From the NCBI GenBank assembly GCA_004000035.1, contig RJAE01000006.1, positions 124,001 to 188,000 of the forward strand: 64,000 bases of DNA, written 5' to 3'. This DNA comes from Arthrobacter sulfonylureivorans (GTDB lineage: Bacteria > Actinomycetota > Actinomycetes > Actinomycetales > Micrococcaceae). Shown here one piece after another: positions 18,437 to 26,906 of the stretch; positions within the stretch are counted from its first letter, which is position 1, and each line of letters starts with the position of its first letter. The notes beneath the pieces were generated by a model. The model had not been told where the DNA came from. It did not search any database and saw only the letters and a list, made by a program, of their open reading frames with translations. A program made the position numbers and the translations under genes.

Positions 18437-19273
18437 TCAGGCGGTGGCCAACGGTCCCCGCGGTGTTTGCGCACTGCCCGCCAACCGTTCCTCGATCACT
18501 TGGGCGACGCCGTCGTCATGAAAGGCGGGGGCACGGAACGGAGCCGCTTCGAGCGCCCGCCGATGTCCGGAGGCCATCGCGTACCCCGCCCCGGCCCACT
18601 GCAGCATCTCAATGTCGTTCGGCATGTCGCCGAAGGCCACCACGTCCCGGGCGTCTATGCCCAGCGAACCCGCATACTCGGCCAGAGTGACCGCCTTGTT
18701 GAGTCCCGGTCGGGCCATTTCCAGCAGCGGGTTGCCCGGCGCCGAATGCGTCACCGCCGCCAGATGGCCCACCGCCGGGCCGACCTCCGCCAGGAAATCA
18801 TCCGGGTCAAGGTCGGTGCCACGGGCCAATAGCTTCACCACCGAATCGGTGCGGCGCAGGCTGTCCGGCAGCAGTTTGGGCACGATGCCGTCCAGCAGCT
18901 CCACCGAGCCGGGCTGGATAAAGCCCGGTTCCAGTTGAAAGCCTTCGGTGGTTTCCGCCGCGAAGGTCACCGACGGGTGCAGGTGCAGGATGATGCGGCG
19001 CACGTCGAGGATATTTTGGTACGGCAGCGCCTGCGCCGAGAGAACCTGACCGGACTCCAAGTCATAGACCACGGCGCCGTTGGAGCAGATCACCCTGCCG
19101 CGGTGGCCGATCTGCTCGGCCACCGGGGTCAGCCAGCGCGGCGGCCGGCCGGTCACAAAGACAATTTCGACGCCGGCGGCCGCGGCGCTGCGGAAGGCAC
19201 TGACGGTGCGGGAGCTGATTTTCCCGTCCCGGCCGATGATGGTTCCGTCCAGGTCGCTGGCGATAAGGCGCAT
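18437..19273 (-). CDS. HAD family hydrolase, Cof-type phosphatase
   Basis: This 278-residue protein belongs to the HAD superfamily, class IIB. Motif I is ASDLDGTII with nucleophile Asp8 and acid Asp10. Motif II is FVTGRPPRW, and motif IV is VAFGDMPNDIEML. The large C2B cap lies between. Cof-type enzymes dephosphorylate sugar phosphates, flavin precursors or other small phosphoesters; the substrate here is not assignable. It ends eight bases from the convergent nitrilase-like gene and lies 39 bases downstream of the PfkB kinase gene on the same strand, so the pair may be an operon. Confidence 0.93.
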   Translation of the reverse strand: MRLIASDLDGTIIGRDGKISSRTVSAFRSAAAAGVEIVFVTGRPPRWLTPVAEQIGHRGRVICSNGAVVYDLESGQVLSAQALPYQNILDVRRIILHLHPSVTFAAETTEGFQLEPGFIQPGSVELLDGIVPKLLPDSLRRTDSVVKLLARGTDLDPDDFLAEVGPAVGHLAAVTHSAPGNPLLEMARPGLNKAVTLAEYAGSLGIDARDVVAFGDMPNDIEMLQWAGAGYAMASGHRRALEAAPFRAPAFHDDGVAQVIEERLAGSAQTPRGPLATA

Positions 19274-19312
19274 TGCACCAGTCTAGGGACGAAGCGGCCG
19301 CCGGACGCCGGC

Positions 19313-20227
19313 CTAGCCCAACTCGTCCCGACGCGGCGGGTTCGCCCCGGCCCTCGATACCGTGACGGCGGCAGACCGCGCGGCGTGTGCCATCAGGTCT
19401 TCCAGCGTGGAGCTGGCCATGTCCCGCAGCCGCTCCCGCCGCGCTGAACCGGAAAACCCTGCCGCCAGCAGGGCATCGAGCAGCCCGGACATATAGGCGT
19501 CACCGGCCCCTACGCTGTCCACCACGGACACCGCCGGCGCGGCGACCGTGGCCGTTCCGGCACGGACCACTCCCCAGCTGCCCTTGGCCCCGCGCGTGAC
19601 CACCACCGCGGCCGGCCCTTGCTTCAGCCAGTCCCGTGCCGTCTCTTCGACGCTGCGGTCCGGATACAGCCACTCCAGGTCTTCATTGGATGCCTTGACC
19701 ACGTCGGCCAACACCATGAACTTTTCGGCCTGCCGGCGGGCAAAGTCCCGGTCGGTGATCAGCGTGGGCCGGCAGTTCGGGTCATAACTCACCAAGGCCC
19801 GGGGGTGCGCCCGCTGCACGGTCCTGAACACCGTGTGCGCGCCAGGCTCAAGCATGGTGGCGATCGAGCCGGTATGCAGCCAGACCGTCTCGTCGAGCAG
19901 GCGGGGCCGGACCTGGTCGAGCTCCGGCAGTTCCCAGAGCAGGTCGAACGAGTAGCGGGCGGCACCGGTGGGATCCAGGCTGGCGGTGGCAGTACTGGTG
20001 GGCAAAGCATCCGGGTCCAGCGGCACCAGCACGGAATTGCGCCGCAGATGGCTGTGGACCAAGTCCCCGTACTGGTCCTTGCCGTACCGGCCCACAAACT
20101 GGACGGAATGGCCCAGCCGCGCCAGCCCGACCGCCACGTTCATCGGGCTTCCGCCGACATGCACACGGGGCGGCCGGGTGTCGGACCGGACCACGTCCAC
20201 CAGCGCCTCGCCTATGACCGTGAGCAC
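19313..20227 (-). CDS. PfkB family carbohydrate kinase (fructokinase-like)
   Basis: This 304-residue kinase has the ribokinase fold. It starts at GTG with LTVIGEALVDVV, has VHVGGSPMNVAVGLARLG (the first PfkB signature), and ends with DSVGAGDAYMSG, which holds the catalytic Asp base and anion hole. It most resembles fructokinases that phosphorylate a sugar with ATP. The sugar is not certain. The gene is followed by the HAD phosphatase on the same strand, and a LacI regulator and an esterase lie upstream, so the group 18437-22218 could be one carbohydrate locus. Confidence 0.9.
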   Translation of the reverse strand: MLTVIGEALVDVVRSDTRPPRVHVGGSPMNVAVGLARLGHSVQFVGRYGKDQYGDLVHSHLRRNSVLVPLDPDALPTSTATASLDPTGAARYSFDLLWELPELDQVRPRLLDETVWLHTGSIATMLEPGAHTVFRTVQRAHPRALVSYDPNCRPTLITDRDFARRQAEKFMVLADVVKASNEDLEWLYPDRSVEETARDWLKQGPAAVVVTRGAKGSWGVVRAGTATVAAPAVSVVDSVGAGDAYMSGLLDALLAAGFSGSARRERLRDMASSTLEDLMAHAARSAAVTVSRAGANPPRRDELG

Positions 20228-20268
20228 ACTGCCAAGGTAGCAGAGCGGCGCCCGTTCCGGCAGCGGTA

Positions 20269-21114
20269 TCAGCCCAGCCGCACCAGCACCTGCCGGATCC
20301 GGGCAAAGGCCTCCGAGGCAGGATCGATCAGGTCGAAGTGGTCCCCGGGAACGATGATCAGTTCGGCCTCGCCGCCGGCAGCTTGGGCGGTGGCAACGTA
20401 GCGCTCCGACAGCTCCCGCGGCACGTCCGCATCCTGCTCCGCGTGAAAGGCGTAGACCGGCACCGGCAGCGGCAGGTTCCGGATCGGATCCGCCAGCCGG
20501 TAGGGATCGGATCCATCGGGACCACTGGGTTCCGCTCCGGTAGCTTCCCCGCCAAGCCCTTGTGAGGCGCCCACCGCAGCCGCCGCGTCCCGGGGACTGC
20601 CCAGCAGGTTCTCCACCGCCCCGCCGCTCAGGCCCAGCTCATGCGCACGCCCAAGGTCCAGCACGCCGGACTGGCTGAGCACGGCATCGAACTGAACCCG
20701 CGGAGCCGCCCCTGACACGCGCAGTCCCGGGATCCCCGCCGGCAACCGGCCCCGCCCGGCGGCCCACACGGCCAGCTGTCCGCCCGCCGAGTGGCCGAGC
20801 CCCACCACGTGGTCGGCGGCTAATCCCAGCCGTTGCGCAGTGATGGCGAGGTGGTCGACGCCGGAGGTAACGTCGTCGAACGTCTCCGGCCAGCCGCCGC
20901 CGTTGCCGGCCCGGCGATACTCGACGTTCCAACAGATCCAGCCGCGGCCGGCTAGATCCGCCGCCAGCGGCCGTGCCAGCTCGGCCCCGTAGGCGGCCCG
21001 CCAGTAACCGCCGTGGATGAGGACGACGACGGCCGCGTACCGCCGCCGGGCAGGCACGTATAGTTCGGCGTACTGACTGGGATCCGGGCCGTAGCTGTGC
21101 CGCGTGCAGTCCAT
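20269..21114 (-). CDS. Alpha/beta hydrolase (esterase or kynurenine formamidase-like)
   Basis: This 281-residue alpha/beta hydrolase fold protein has the oxyanion strand VVVLIHGGYWR and the nucleophile elbow VVGLGHSAGGQLAVW. Near the C-terminus it has an Asp in YAFHAEQDADVP and a His in VPGDHFDLIDP to complete the triad. The HGGYW motif is shared with arylformamidases and small carboxylesterases. No tryptophan degradation gene is nearby, so the kynurenine role is only one option. There is no signal peptide. It is downstream of the LacI regulator with a 24-base gap and may be controlled by it. Confidence 0.87.
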   Translation of the reverse strand: MDCTRHSYGPDPSQYAELYVPARRRYAAVVVLIHGGYWRAAYGAELARPLAADLAGRGWICWNVEYRRAGNGGGWPETFDDVTSGVDHLAITAQRLGLAADHVVGLGHSAGGQLAVWAAGRGRLPAGIPGLRVSGAAPRVQFDAVLSQSGVLDLGRAHELGLSGGAVENLLGSPRDAAAAVGASQGLGGEATGAEPSGPDGSDPYRLADPIRNLPLPVPVYAFHAEQDADVPRELSERYVATAQAAGGEAELIIVPGDHFDLIDPASEAFARIRQVLVRLG

Positions 21115-21138
21115 CCCTGCACTCTAACGTCGACTCGG

Positions 21139-22218
21139 TTAAGGCACCCCGTTGGAAACGCTGTCGGCGGCCTCGTCCGAGCCGTCCGCGGCAGCCTCAC
21201 CTGGCGCGCCGGCCACCGTGGTCCCTCGGTGGTGCAGCTTCCATGGTGCGGGCACCAAGCGTCCGTTGGTCGGCGTACGCCCCTCCAGCCGGTCGATCAG
21301 TAGGTCCACCACGGTGCCCACCAACGGATCCGGGCCCACCGAGCTCATCGGCGGGTCGGAGTGGTGGCCCAAGTCCGAGGTCTCCACCGCGATGATTTCC
21401 ACATCCTCCGGGATCCGGAGTTCGGTCGCGGTGGCGTAACCGGAGACGCACAGTGCCTCCAGATCCGCGGTGGTGAAGAACGCCGTGGGTGGATCGGCGA
21501 GCTTCAGGAGCTCGGCTGTCACCTCGTACGCCTCACGCCAGGATCCGTGCGTGGCCCGGATCAGGTTCTCGTCCAGCTCGACGCCGAGGTCGTCCATGGC
21601 CTGCCGGAACAGCCCCAGCCGGGTACCCCGCGGGCCCGGTGCCGGTCCCCCCCGGTGCAGGACCGCGATCCGGCGGTGCCGGGCAGCCAGGTACTCGGCA
21701 GCCTGCGCGATGCCGACTTCGGCGTCAACGGAGACCACATCGTAGCCGTCCGGTTGCAGGAACTGCGAGACCACCACCTGCGCCACACCGCGGTCAGCGA
21801 GATCGCGCAGGGTGTGGTCTTCCTCCGGCGTTTCGGTGCTGAAACCCAGGATGGCGCCGTCCGCGCCGCCGGAGAGCATGAAGTTCCGCCAGGACTCCTG
21901 GCCCAGCAGGACCACCACCCGGTAGCCGTGTTCCGGAAGCACTCGGTTGGCCACCTCTGCCAACTGCCGGTCCCAGGCCGAATCCAGGTTTTCCACCACC
22001 ACGGCGACCGTGTCCGTCCGGCCGCGCCGCATGCCCCGTGCCGCGTGGTTGGGCACGTAGCCCAGCGACTTGGCGGCCTCCACCACCCTTGCTTTGGTCG
22101 GCTCGCTGATCCGGGTTGAACCCCCATGCCGGCCGGACAAGACATAGGACACCGTTGCCAGCGAGACTCCTGCCCGCTCGGCAACGTCGCGAATAGTCGG
22201 CTTAAATGAACTCCCCAT
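21139..22218 (-). CDS. LacI family transcriptional regulator
   Basis: This 359-residue regulator has the LacI helix-turn-helix at residues 7-27 (TIRDVAERAGVSLATVSYVL), followed by the hinge helix ending GYVPNHAARGMRRGRTDTV. A periplasmic-binding-protein-like effector domain then runs to about residue 330, and the last 30 residues are a charged tail. It should repress a nearby sugar gene set, most likely the downstream esterase and kinase genes. The sugar is unknown. The 135-base upstream gap contains an imperfect inverted repeat around 22252-22274 that could be its operator. Confidence 0.92.
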   Translation of the reverse strand: MGSSFKPTIRDVAERAGVSLATVSYVLSGRHGGSTRISEPTKARVVEAAKSLGYVPNHAARGMRRGRTDTVAVVVENLDSAWDRQLAEVANRVLPEHGYRVVVLLGQESWRNFMLSGGADGAILGFSTETPEEDHTLRDLADRGVAQVVVSQFLQPDGYDVVSVDAEVGIAQAAEYLAARHRRIAVLHRGGPAPGPRGTRLGLFRQAMDDLGVELDENLIRATHGSWREAYEVTAELLKLADPPTAFFTTADLEALCVSGYATATELRIPEDVEIIAVETSDLGHHSDPPMSSVGPDPLVGTVVDLLIDRLEGRTPTNGRLVPAPWKLHHRGTTVAGAPGEAAADGSDEAADSVSNGVP

Positions 22219-22251
22219 GAGGTTCTGCCTTCTTCCCCAAGAAACATCCCC

Positions 22252-22274
22252 CGGAAACTTCCCCCTGAAGTTCC
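22252..22274. promoter_or_regulatory. Imperfect inverted repeat upstream of lacI-type gene
   Basis: GGAAACTTC and GAAGTTCC flank CCCCT, an imperfect dyad 34 bases before the LacI-family start codon. It could be an autoregulatory operator. Support is weak because one arm has an extra base. Confidence 0.3.
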
Positions 22275-22353
22275 TCTGGGTAAAGACTAACGATTCATCG
22301 GCAGAATGATAGGGGTTCGGTGCAAAAACTTTTAAGCGTCCGGGCCCGTCCGG

Positions 22354-24897
22354 TCAGGGCTGGAACTGCGGAATTTCGACGACGACGTCCGACGGCTTCT
22401 TGTCCGGCCGGAAGCCCCGCCAGACCGGGTGCCGCAGCTTCCCGGCCTCGGTGCGTTCGCTGAACTGCACCTCGCCGACCAAGGCAGGCCGGACCCAGTG
22501 CGCGTCCGAGGCATCCGCCGCCGGCACGCCTTCCAGCGGCGGGGTCTTGCGGGACATCTTCTTCAGCCGGGATCCGATCTCGGCCAGTTCCCGCTCGGTC
22601 AGGCCTGAACCGACACGGCCAAGGTAGCTCAGTTCCACGCCGTCGGGCACAGCCACCAGCAACGAGCCGACTTTGCGCGCGCGGGAACCCTTACCCGGCC
22701 GCCAGCCCACAATGACCACTTCCTGGGTCAGCTGGTTCTTGATCTTGATCCAACTCCTTGTCCGTAGGCCCGGCGCATAGTTGCTGTCCGTGCGCTTGGC
22801 AATAATCCCCTCCAGGCCAACCTCCCGGCTGGCTTCAACGGCTTCTGCCACGGCCGCGTCCAGCTCCGGCGGAACCTGGATGTGTCCGTCCCGGGGCGCA
22901 TCCACCGCTTCCTTGAGGATTTCGCGCCGTTGGGAGTATTCCAGCCCAAGCGTTGCCGTTCCGTCCAATTCCAGCAAATCAAAAAGGAAATACTCCACCG
23001 GATATTTTTTCGCCGCCCGCTCAATATCGGCCGTCTTCACCAAGTTCATCCGGTTTTGGAGCCGGCCGAAGTCGGGCCGCCCCTTGGCGTCGAGCGCAAC
23101 GATTTCGCCATCCAGCACCGCGGTCCGGGCCAGTACATGATCCGGCAGGTCTGAGAGCTCTGGGTAGGTCTTGGTCATGTCTTGGCCGTTGCGGCTGATC
23201 AGTCGCACCTCGCCCTGCGCCACCACGGCGACGGCGCGGATCCCGTCCCACTTCATCTCGTACGCCCAGCCGTCGTCCTCGTCGATGGAGGCCTCCGTAC
23301 CCTGGACCGCCAGCATAGGTTTTACCGGCTGCGGCGTCCCACCGCTCCCCGGTGCGGAGCCGCTGACCGGCGTCGCCGGTGCACCGGCCGTTCCCTTGGC
23401 CGTGTCCTTGTCCTTGTCCTTGTCCTTTGCCGGCGAGCCCTGCGCCGTCCCGGTTTGCGGCTGGTCCTTCATCAGGTGCATCAACCAGTTGCTCTTGCCG
23501 TCCTCGCCGCCGGTGTGGATCAAGGCGTACCGGCGCGCACCGGAGGGACCGCCGTCGTGCGCGAGCCCCCCGTCCGGGCGGCCGTGCAGCACCACGATGA
23601 CTTCCTTGCCGTCCCGCCACTTCTCCACGTCATAGCTGCCGCTGTCCCAGATGGCCATCACACCTGCGCCGTATTCGCCCTTGGGGATGGTGCCCTCGAA
23701 GGTGGCATATTCCATCGGGTGGTCCTCGGTCTGGACGGCCAAATGGTTCTTGCCCGCCGTGACCGGAGGTCCCTTGGGCACGGCCCAGGACGCCAGCACC
23801 CCGTTGCGCTCCAGCCGAAGGTCGTAATGCAGGCGGCGCGCGTGGTGTTCCTGGATCACGAAGACCGGTTTGTCCGTCTCCCGTGGCGCGACGGCCGCCG
23901 GCACAGGTTCGGGTGTCCGGTCCGGATCGCGCATGGAGCGGTAGACACTGAGCTGGTCGGCCGCCGGCGCCACGGCCAGCGCCTCGTCGTCGGCGCTGCC
24001 GCCGGCCATGCCGGAGAGCGGGTCCCCGATCTGCTTGACCCGCTCCAGCACCTGCCGGAAGTCCAGATGGGTGAGGTCCGGATCCTGCAGTTCCTGCCAG
24101 GTCCTGGGCACCGCCACGGTGGGATGCGGCCGGCCACGCAGCGAATAGGGGGCAATGGTGGTCTTGGCCCAGTTGTTCTGGCTCCAGTCCACCAGCACCT
24201 TGCCCTGGCGCAGCGACTTCTTCATGTCGCTGACCACCAGGTCCGGGCGGTCAGCCTCCAGCAGGCGGGCCAATTCGTGGGCCACCTGGCTGACTTCGTC
24301 GGACGTCTGCTTGCCGTCCAGCCCGGCATAGAGATGGATCCCTTTGGAACCGGAGGTGACCGGCCTCGGGTCAAGGCCCATCCCCTCCAGGATCTCCTTG
24401 ATCAGGAACGCCACCTCAACACACTCCGGCAGCCCGGCACCCTCGCCCGGATCCAGGTCCAGGACCATCCGGTCCGGGTTGTTGATCTTGCCGCGCGGAC
24501 CAAACTTCCATTGCGGAACGTGGATTTCCAAGGCGGCAATCTGCGCCAGCCAGGTCAGGGTGGCCCGGTCATTGGCCAAGGGGTAGACGTTGCTATTGCT
24601 CTTGTGTTCAATGGTGTGCCGCTTGACCCAGTCGGGCGCCGACTTGTCCAGGTTCTTCTGGAAAAACACCTGGCCCGGTTCCGCCGCGGTGCCCACGCCG
24701 TGGACCCATCGCTTGCGGGTGACCGGCCGATCGGCGGCATGCGGAATCAGGTACTCGGCGATCTCGGAGTAATAGGCGATGACCTCCGCCTTCGTGGTCC
24801 CGGTCTCCGGATACAGCACCTTGTCCAGGTTGGTGAGCCGCAGCCGGTGCCCGTCGACGGTGACGGTCTCCTGCTGGCTGGATTTCCGGGTTGCCAT
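22354..24897 (-). CDS. ligD: ATP-dependent DNA ligase D (polymerase, phosphoesterase, ligase)
   Basis: This 847-residue multidomain enzyme of non-homologous end joining has the mycobacterial domain order. The N-terminal polymerase/primase domain (about 1-300) has the catalytic DLDPGEGAGLP. The central phosphoesterase domain (about 345-500) has QEHHARRLHYDLRLE and IPKGEYGAG. The C-terminal ligase domain (about 560-847) has EMKWDGIRAV with the adenylated Lys. The polymerase fills gaps, the phosphoesterase trims 3' ends and the ligase seals. A low-complexity KD repeat links the second and third domains. The ATG at 24897 diverges from ku, with 82 bases between. Confidence 0.96.
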   Translation of the reverse strand: MATRKSSQQETVTVDGHRLRLTNLDKVLYPETGTTKAEVIAYYSEIAEYLIPHAADRPVTRKRWVHGVGTAAEPGQVFFQKNLDKSAPDWVKRHTIEHKSNSNVYPLANDRATLTWLAQIAALEIHVPQWKFGPRGKINNPDRMVLDLDPGEGAGLPECVEVAFLIKEILEGMGLDPRPVTSGSKGIHLYAGLDGKQTSDEVSQVAHELARLLEADRPDLVVSDMKKSLRQGKVLVDWSQNNWAKTTIAPYSLRGRPHPTVAVPRTWQELQDPDLTHLDFRQVLERVKQIGDPLSGMAGGSADDEALAVAPAADQLSVYRSMRDPDRTPEPVPAAVAPRETDKPVFVIQEHHARRLHYDLRLERNGVLASWAVPKGPPVTAGKNHLAVQTEDHPMEYATFEGTIPKGEYGAGVMAIWDSGSYDVEKWRDGKEVIVVLHGRPDGGLAHDGGPSGARRYALIHTGGEDGKSNWLMHLMKDQPQTGTAQGSPAKDKDKDKDTAKGTAGAPATPVSGSAPGSGGTPQPVKPMLAVQGTEASIDEDDGWAYEMKWDGIRAVAVVAQGEVRLISRNGQDMTKTYPELSDLPDHVLARTAVLDGEIVALDAKGRPDFGRLQNRMNLVKTADIERAAKKYPVEYFLFDLLELDGTATLGLEYSQRREILKEAVDAPRDGHIQVPPELDAAVAEAVEASREVGLEGIIAKRTDSNYAPGLRTRSWIKIKNQLTQEVVIVGWRPGKGSRARKVGSLLVAVPDGVELSYLGRVGSGLTERELAEIGSRLKKMSRKTPPLEGVPAADASDAHWVRPALVGEVQFSERTEAGKLRHPVWRGFRPDKKPSDVVVEIPQFQP
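23403..23426 (-). repeat. Four-copy hexanucleotide repeat inside ligD
   Basis: TGTCCT occurs four times in tandem on the plus strand, encoding Lys-Asp repeats in the linker between the phosphoesterase and ligase domains of LigD. The unit length is a multiple of three, so slippage would alter only linker length. Confidence 0.8.
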
Positions 24898-24979
24898 ACC
24901 GCCAGTCTGTCCGCCGCCTGCCCGATTGGCTAGTGGCTTGCCTCTGGCTTTGTACTGCCTGCGGGTGTTCACTAGTGCC

Positions 24980-25840
24980 ATGAGAGCCATCTGGAAGGGA
25001 GCCGTGGCCTTCGGGCTAGTCAACGTGCCGGTCAAGCTATACAGCGCCACCGAAGACCACGATGTGAGCCTGCATCAGGTCCATGACAAGGACGGCGGCC
25101 GCATCCGGTACCAGCGCCGCTGCGAGGTCTGCGGCAAGACGGTCGACTACCAGAACATCGACAAGGCGTACGACGACGGCGAGCACACAGTGGTGATCAC
25201 CGACGAGGATTTCAAGTCGCTGCCGGTGGAAAAGAGCCGCGAAATCGAAGTGGTCGAGTTCGTGCCGAGCGACCAGATCGATCCGATCATGTTCGACCGC
25301 AGCTACTACTTGGAGCCGGATTCGAAGTCCTCCAAAGCCTATGTGCTGCTGCGCAAGACGCTGGAGGAGACGGACCGCACGGCCATCGTGCAGTTCGCGC
25401 TGCGGCAAAAAACCCGACTGGCCGCGCTGCGCGTCCGCGGCAAGGTCCTGATGCTCCAGACCCTGCTCTGGGAGGACGAAGTTCGGGAGGCTAGTTTCCC
25501 GTCCTTGGAAGAGACGGTACGGATCTCCGCCAAAGAGAAGGAAATGTCGGCGGCGCTGGTGGATTCGTTTTCCTCGGACTTCACGCCCGCCGACTACACC
25601 GACGAGTACCAGGAACAACTCCGCACCCTGATCGAGGCGAAGCTGGAGCAGGGCGAAGCCGTGGACACGGAAAAGACCTTCGGCGCGGAGGAAGAGGAAG
25701 AAGGCGGCAAGGTCCTGGATCTGATGGAGGCCCTGCGCCGCAGCGTGGAGAAGAACCGCGAGGCCAAGTCGTCGCCCGCCGACTCCCCCGCCAAGAAGAA
25801 GTCCGGATCCAAGTCCTCGAAGGCGTCCAAGGGAGCCTAA
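24980..25840 (+). CDS. ku: Ku protein, non-homologous end joining
   Basis: This 286-residue bacterial Ku forms the homodimeric ring that threads broken DNA ends and recruits LigD. It begins MRAIWKGAVAFGLVNVPVKLY, the family signature. The CEVCGK dipeptide pair and the EIEVVEFVP beta-barrel strand fit the Ku core. The C-terminal 45 residues are Lys- and Ser-rich, a tail known in other actinobacterial Ku proteins to help bind DNA. The ATG at 24980 has no clear ribosome site; the longer frame to 24779 runs inside ligD and was rejected. It is divergent from ligD. Confidence 0.96.
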   Translation: MRAIWKGAVAFGLVNVPVKLYSATEDHDVSLHQVHDKDGGRIRYQRRCEVCGKTVDYQNIDKAYDDGEHTVVITDEDFKSLPVEKSREIEVVEFVPSDQIDPIMFDRSYYLEPDSKSSKAYVLLRKTLEETDRTAIVQFALRQKTRLAALRVRGKVLMLQTLLWEDEVREASFPSLEETVRISAKEKEMSAALVDSFSSDFTPADYTDEYQEQLRTLIEAKLEQGEAVDTEKTFGAEEEEEGGKVLDLMEALRRSVEKNREAKSSPADSPAKKKSGSKSSKASKGA

Positions 25841-25951
25841 GCGCTAGCTCTCAAGCACGACGGCGCGGCGCGGCCCCCGGCGCCGCAACTCGCCTTTTGC
25901 GTGCTTACCAAGGGCGGTGACGTGCTCCGGCCTTCAATCCGGTGGTGGGTG

Positions 25952-26194
25952 TCATTGCCGGTAGTGTTCCACCTCGTCCACCGGTCGGGTTTCCGCTTCG
26001 CCGGGATCCTCGCCGGCCTTGCGCTTGGCCCGGCGCTGGCGAAGCAGATCCCAGCACTGATCCAGTTGCTCCTCTAGGCGGCGGAGTTCGGCGGCACGGG
26101 CCGAGGCCTTGTCCGAATCGTCCGGCATGGAGTCCCGCAGTTGCTGTTCCTTCTCGACCAGCGCGTTGATGTACTTCTGGATGTCCTGGTCCAT
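25952..26194 (-). CDS. DUF2630 family protein
   Basis: This 80-residue protein is a predicted helical coiled coil (DIQKYINALVEKEQQL and RRLEEQLDQCWDLLRQRRA), ending in EVEHYRQ. The composition and length match the DUF2630 family of small actinobacterial proteins. Function is unknown. It is predicted to be cytoplasmic. The ATG at 26194 is preceded by GGAGGG. It converges with ku, with 111 bases between that hold GC-rich sequence but no clean terminator, and diverges from the MarR gene. Confidence 0.8.
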   Translation of the reverse strand: MDQDIQKYINALVEKEQQLRDSMPDDSDKASARAAELRRLEEQLDQCWDLLRQRRAKRKAGEDPGEAETRPVDEVEHYRQ

Positions 26195-26320
26195 GGCACG
26201 TCCCTCCTGGCGGTAGTCACCTCAGGCTACGTCGCACGCTGCCGGCGGGCTAGGGTCCTCATCGATGGACTGGATGCGAGCCCTCGACCGCCACCCGGAA
26301 TCTTGCCCAGCGCCGCATCT

Positions 26321-26326
26321 TATGCT
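26321..26326 (+). promoter_or_regulatory. Leaderless -10 element of the MarR gene
   Basis: TATGCT lies exactly six bases before the ATG at 26333, placing the predicted transcription start on the start codon. There is no Shine-Dalgarno sequence. Confidence 0.55.
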
Positions 26327-26332
26327 TGTGGG

Positions 26333-26806
26333 ATGGAGAACACCCAGCCCGGGGCGGTGCGGGGCCACGCAGTGGACCACCGCCAGCTTGCCGTGGCATT
26401 GATCGACATTTCGTCCGATGTGCGCCGAAAATCGCATGAGAATGCAGGGATTCCGCTGCTGCCGAACGGCATGGTGGACATCATGCGCGTCATCGAATCC
26501 CAGCCTGGTATCACCGTCGCAGAAGTCGCAACCCGCTTGGACCGGCAATTCAGCAACGTCAGTACACAGCTCCGCGAGTTGGTTGCCCGCGGCCTGGTGA
26601 CGCGCATCCGCGACGCGGCAGACAAGCGCTACGTCACGCTGCACCCCACCGAGGAATCGCAGCGCATCAGGACGCTCTTGGAGACCGCGTGGGCCGAGGC
26701 GCTCGGCGCCGCGGCCGCGAAGCTCCGCCCGGAGGAGCAGGAGCAGCTTGCGGGCAGCCTTCCCGCCCTGCAGCGCTTGGCCGTCCTGATCGGGGAACCT
26801 AGCTGA
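26333..26806 (+). CDS. MarR family transcriptional regulator
   Basis: This 157-residue winged-helix protein has a recognition region VAEVATRLDRQFSNVSTQLRELVARGLVTR, with the wing RIRDAADKRYVTLHPTE following; these match the MarR fold. The effector is unknown. It is transcribed 58 bases ahead of a 14-helix drug exporter on the same strand. The palindrome at the exporter's promoter makes it the likely local repressor. The start is supported by a leaderless promoter; the open frame to 26141 lies over the DUF2630 gene. Confidence 0.9.
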   Translation: MENTQPGAVRGHAVDHRQLAVALIDISSDVRRKSHENAGIPLLPNGMVDIMRVIESQPGITVAEVATRLDRQFSNVSTQLRELVARGLVTRIRDAADKRYVTLHPTEESQRIRTLLETAWAEALGAAAAKLRPEEQEQLAGSLPALQRLAVLIGEPS

Positions 26807-26838
26807 GGGCGCTCAGGCTCACGATCCCTTTTTTCGGA

Positions 26839-26861
26839 TATGCTTATACTTTTGTAAGTAT
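26839..26861 (+). promoter_or_regulatory. Promoter -10 and palindromic operator of the DHA2 exporter
   Basis: TATGCT (26839-26844) is followed by ATACTT-TTGT-AAGTAT (26846-26861), a perfect 6-base inverted repeat over the predicted transcription start. It fits a MarR-type operator for the upstream regulator. Confidence 0.55.
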
Positions 26862-26906
26862 TACATGGCCAGGTCTGCCACCCACAAACAACCAGAAAAG
26901 GTGTTC

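Noticed and set aside
23390-23440. Frameshift or assembly error in ligD at the KD repeat
   Set aside because: The repeat unit is six bases and the frame continues intact into a normal ligase domain.
23182-24933. Plus-strand frame opposite ligD
   Set aside because: Antisense to the LigD polymerase and phosphoesterase domains; no recognisable protein.
25841-25951. Terminator between ku and the DUF2630 gene
   Set aside because: Only a short AAGCACG/CGTGCTT pairing around a GC-rich loop is visible, too weak to call.
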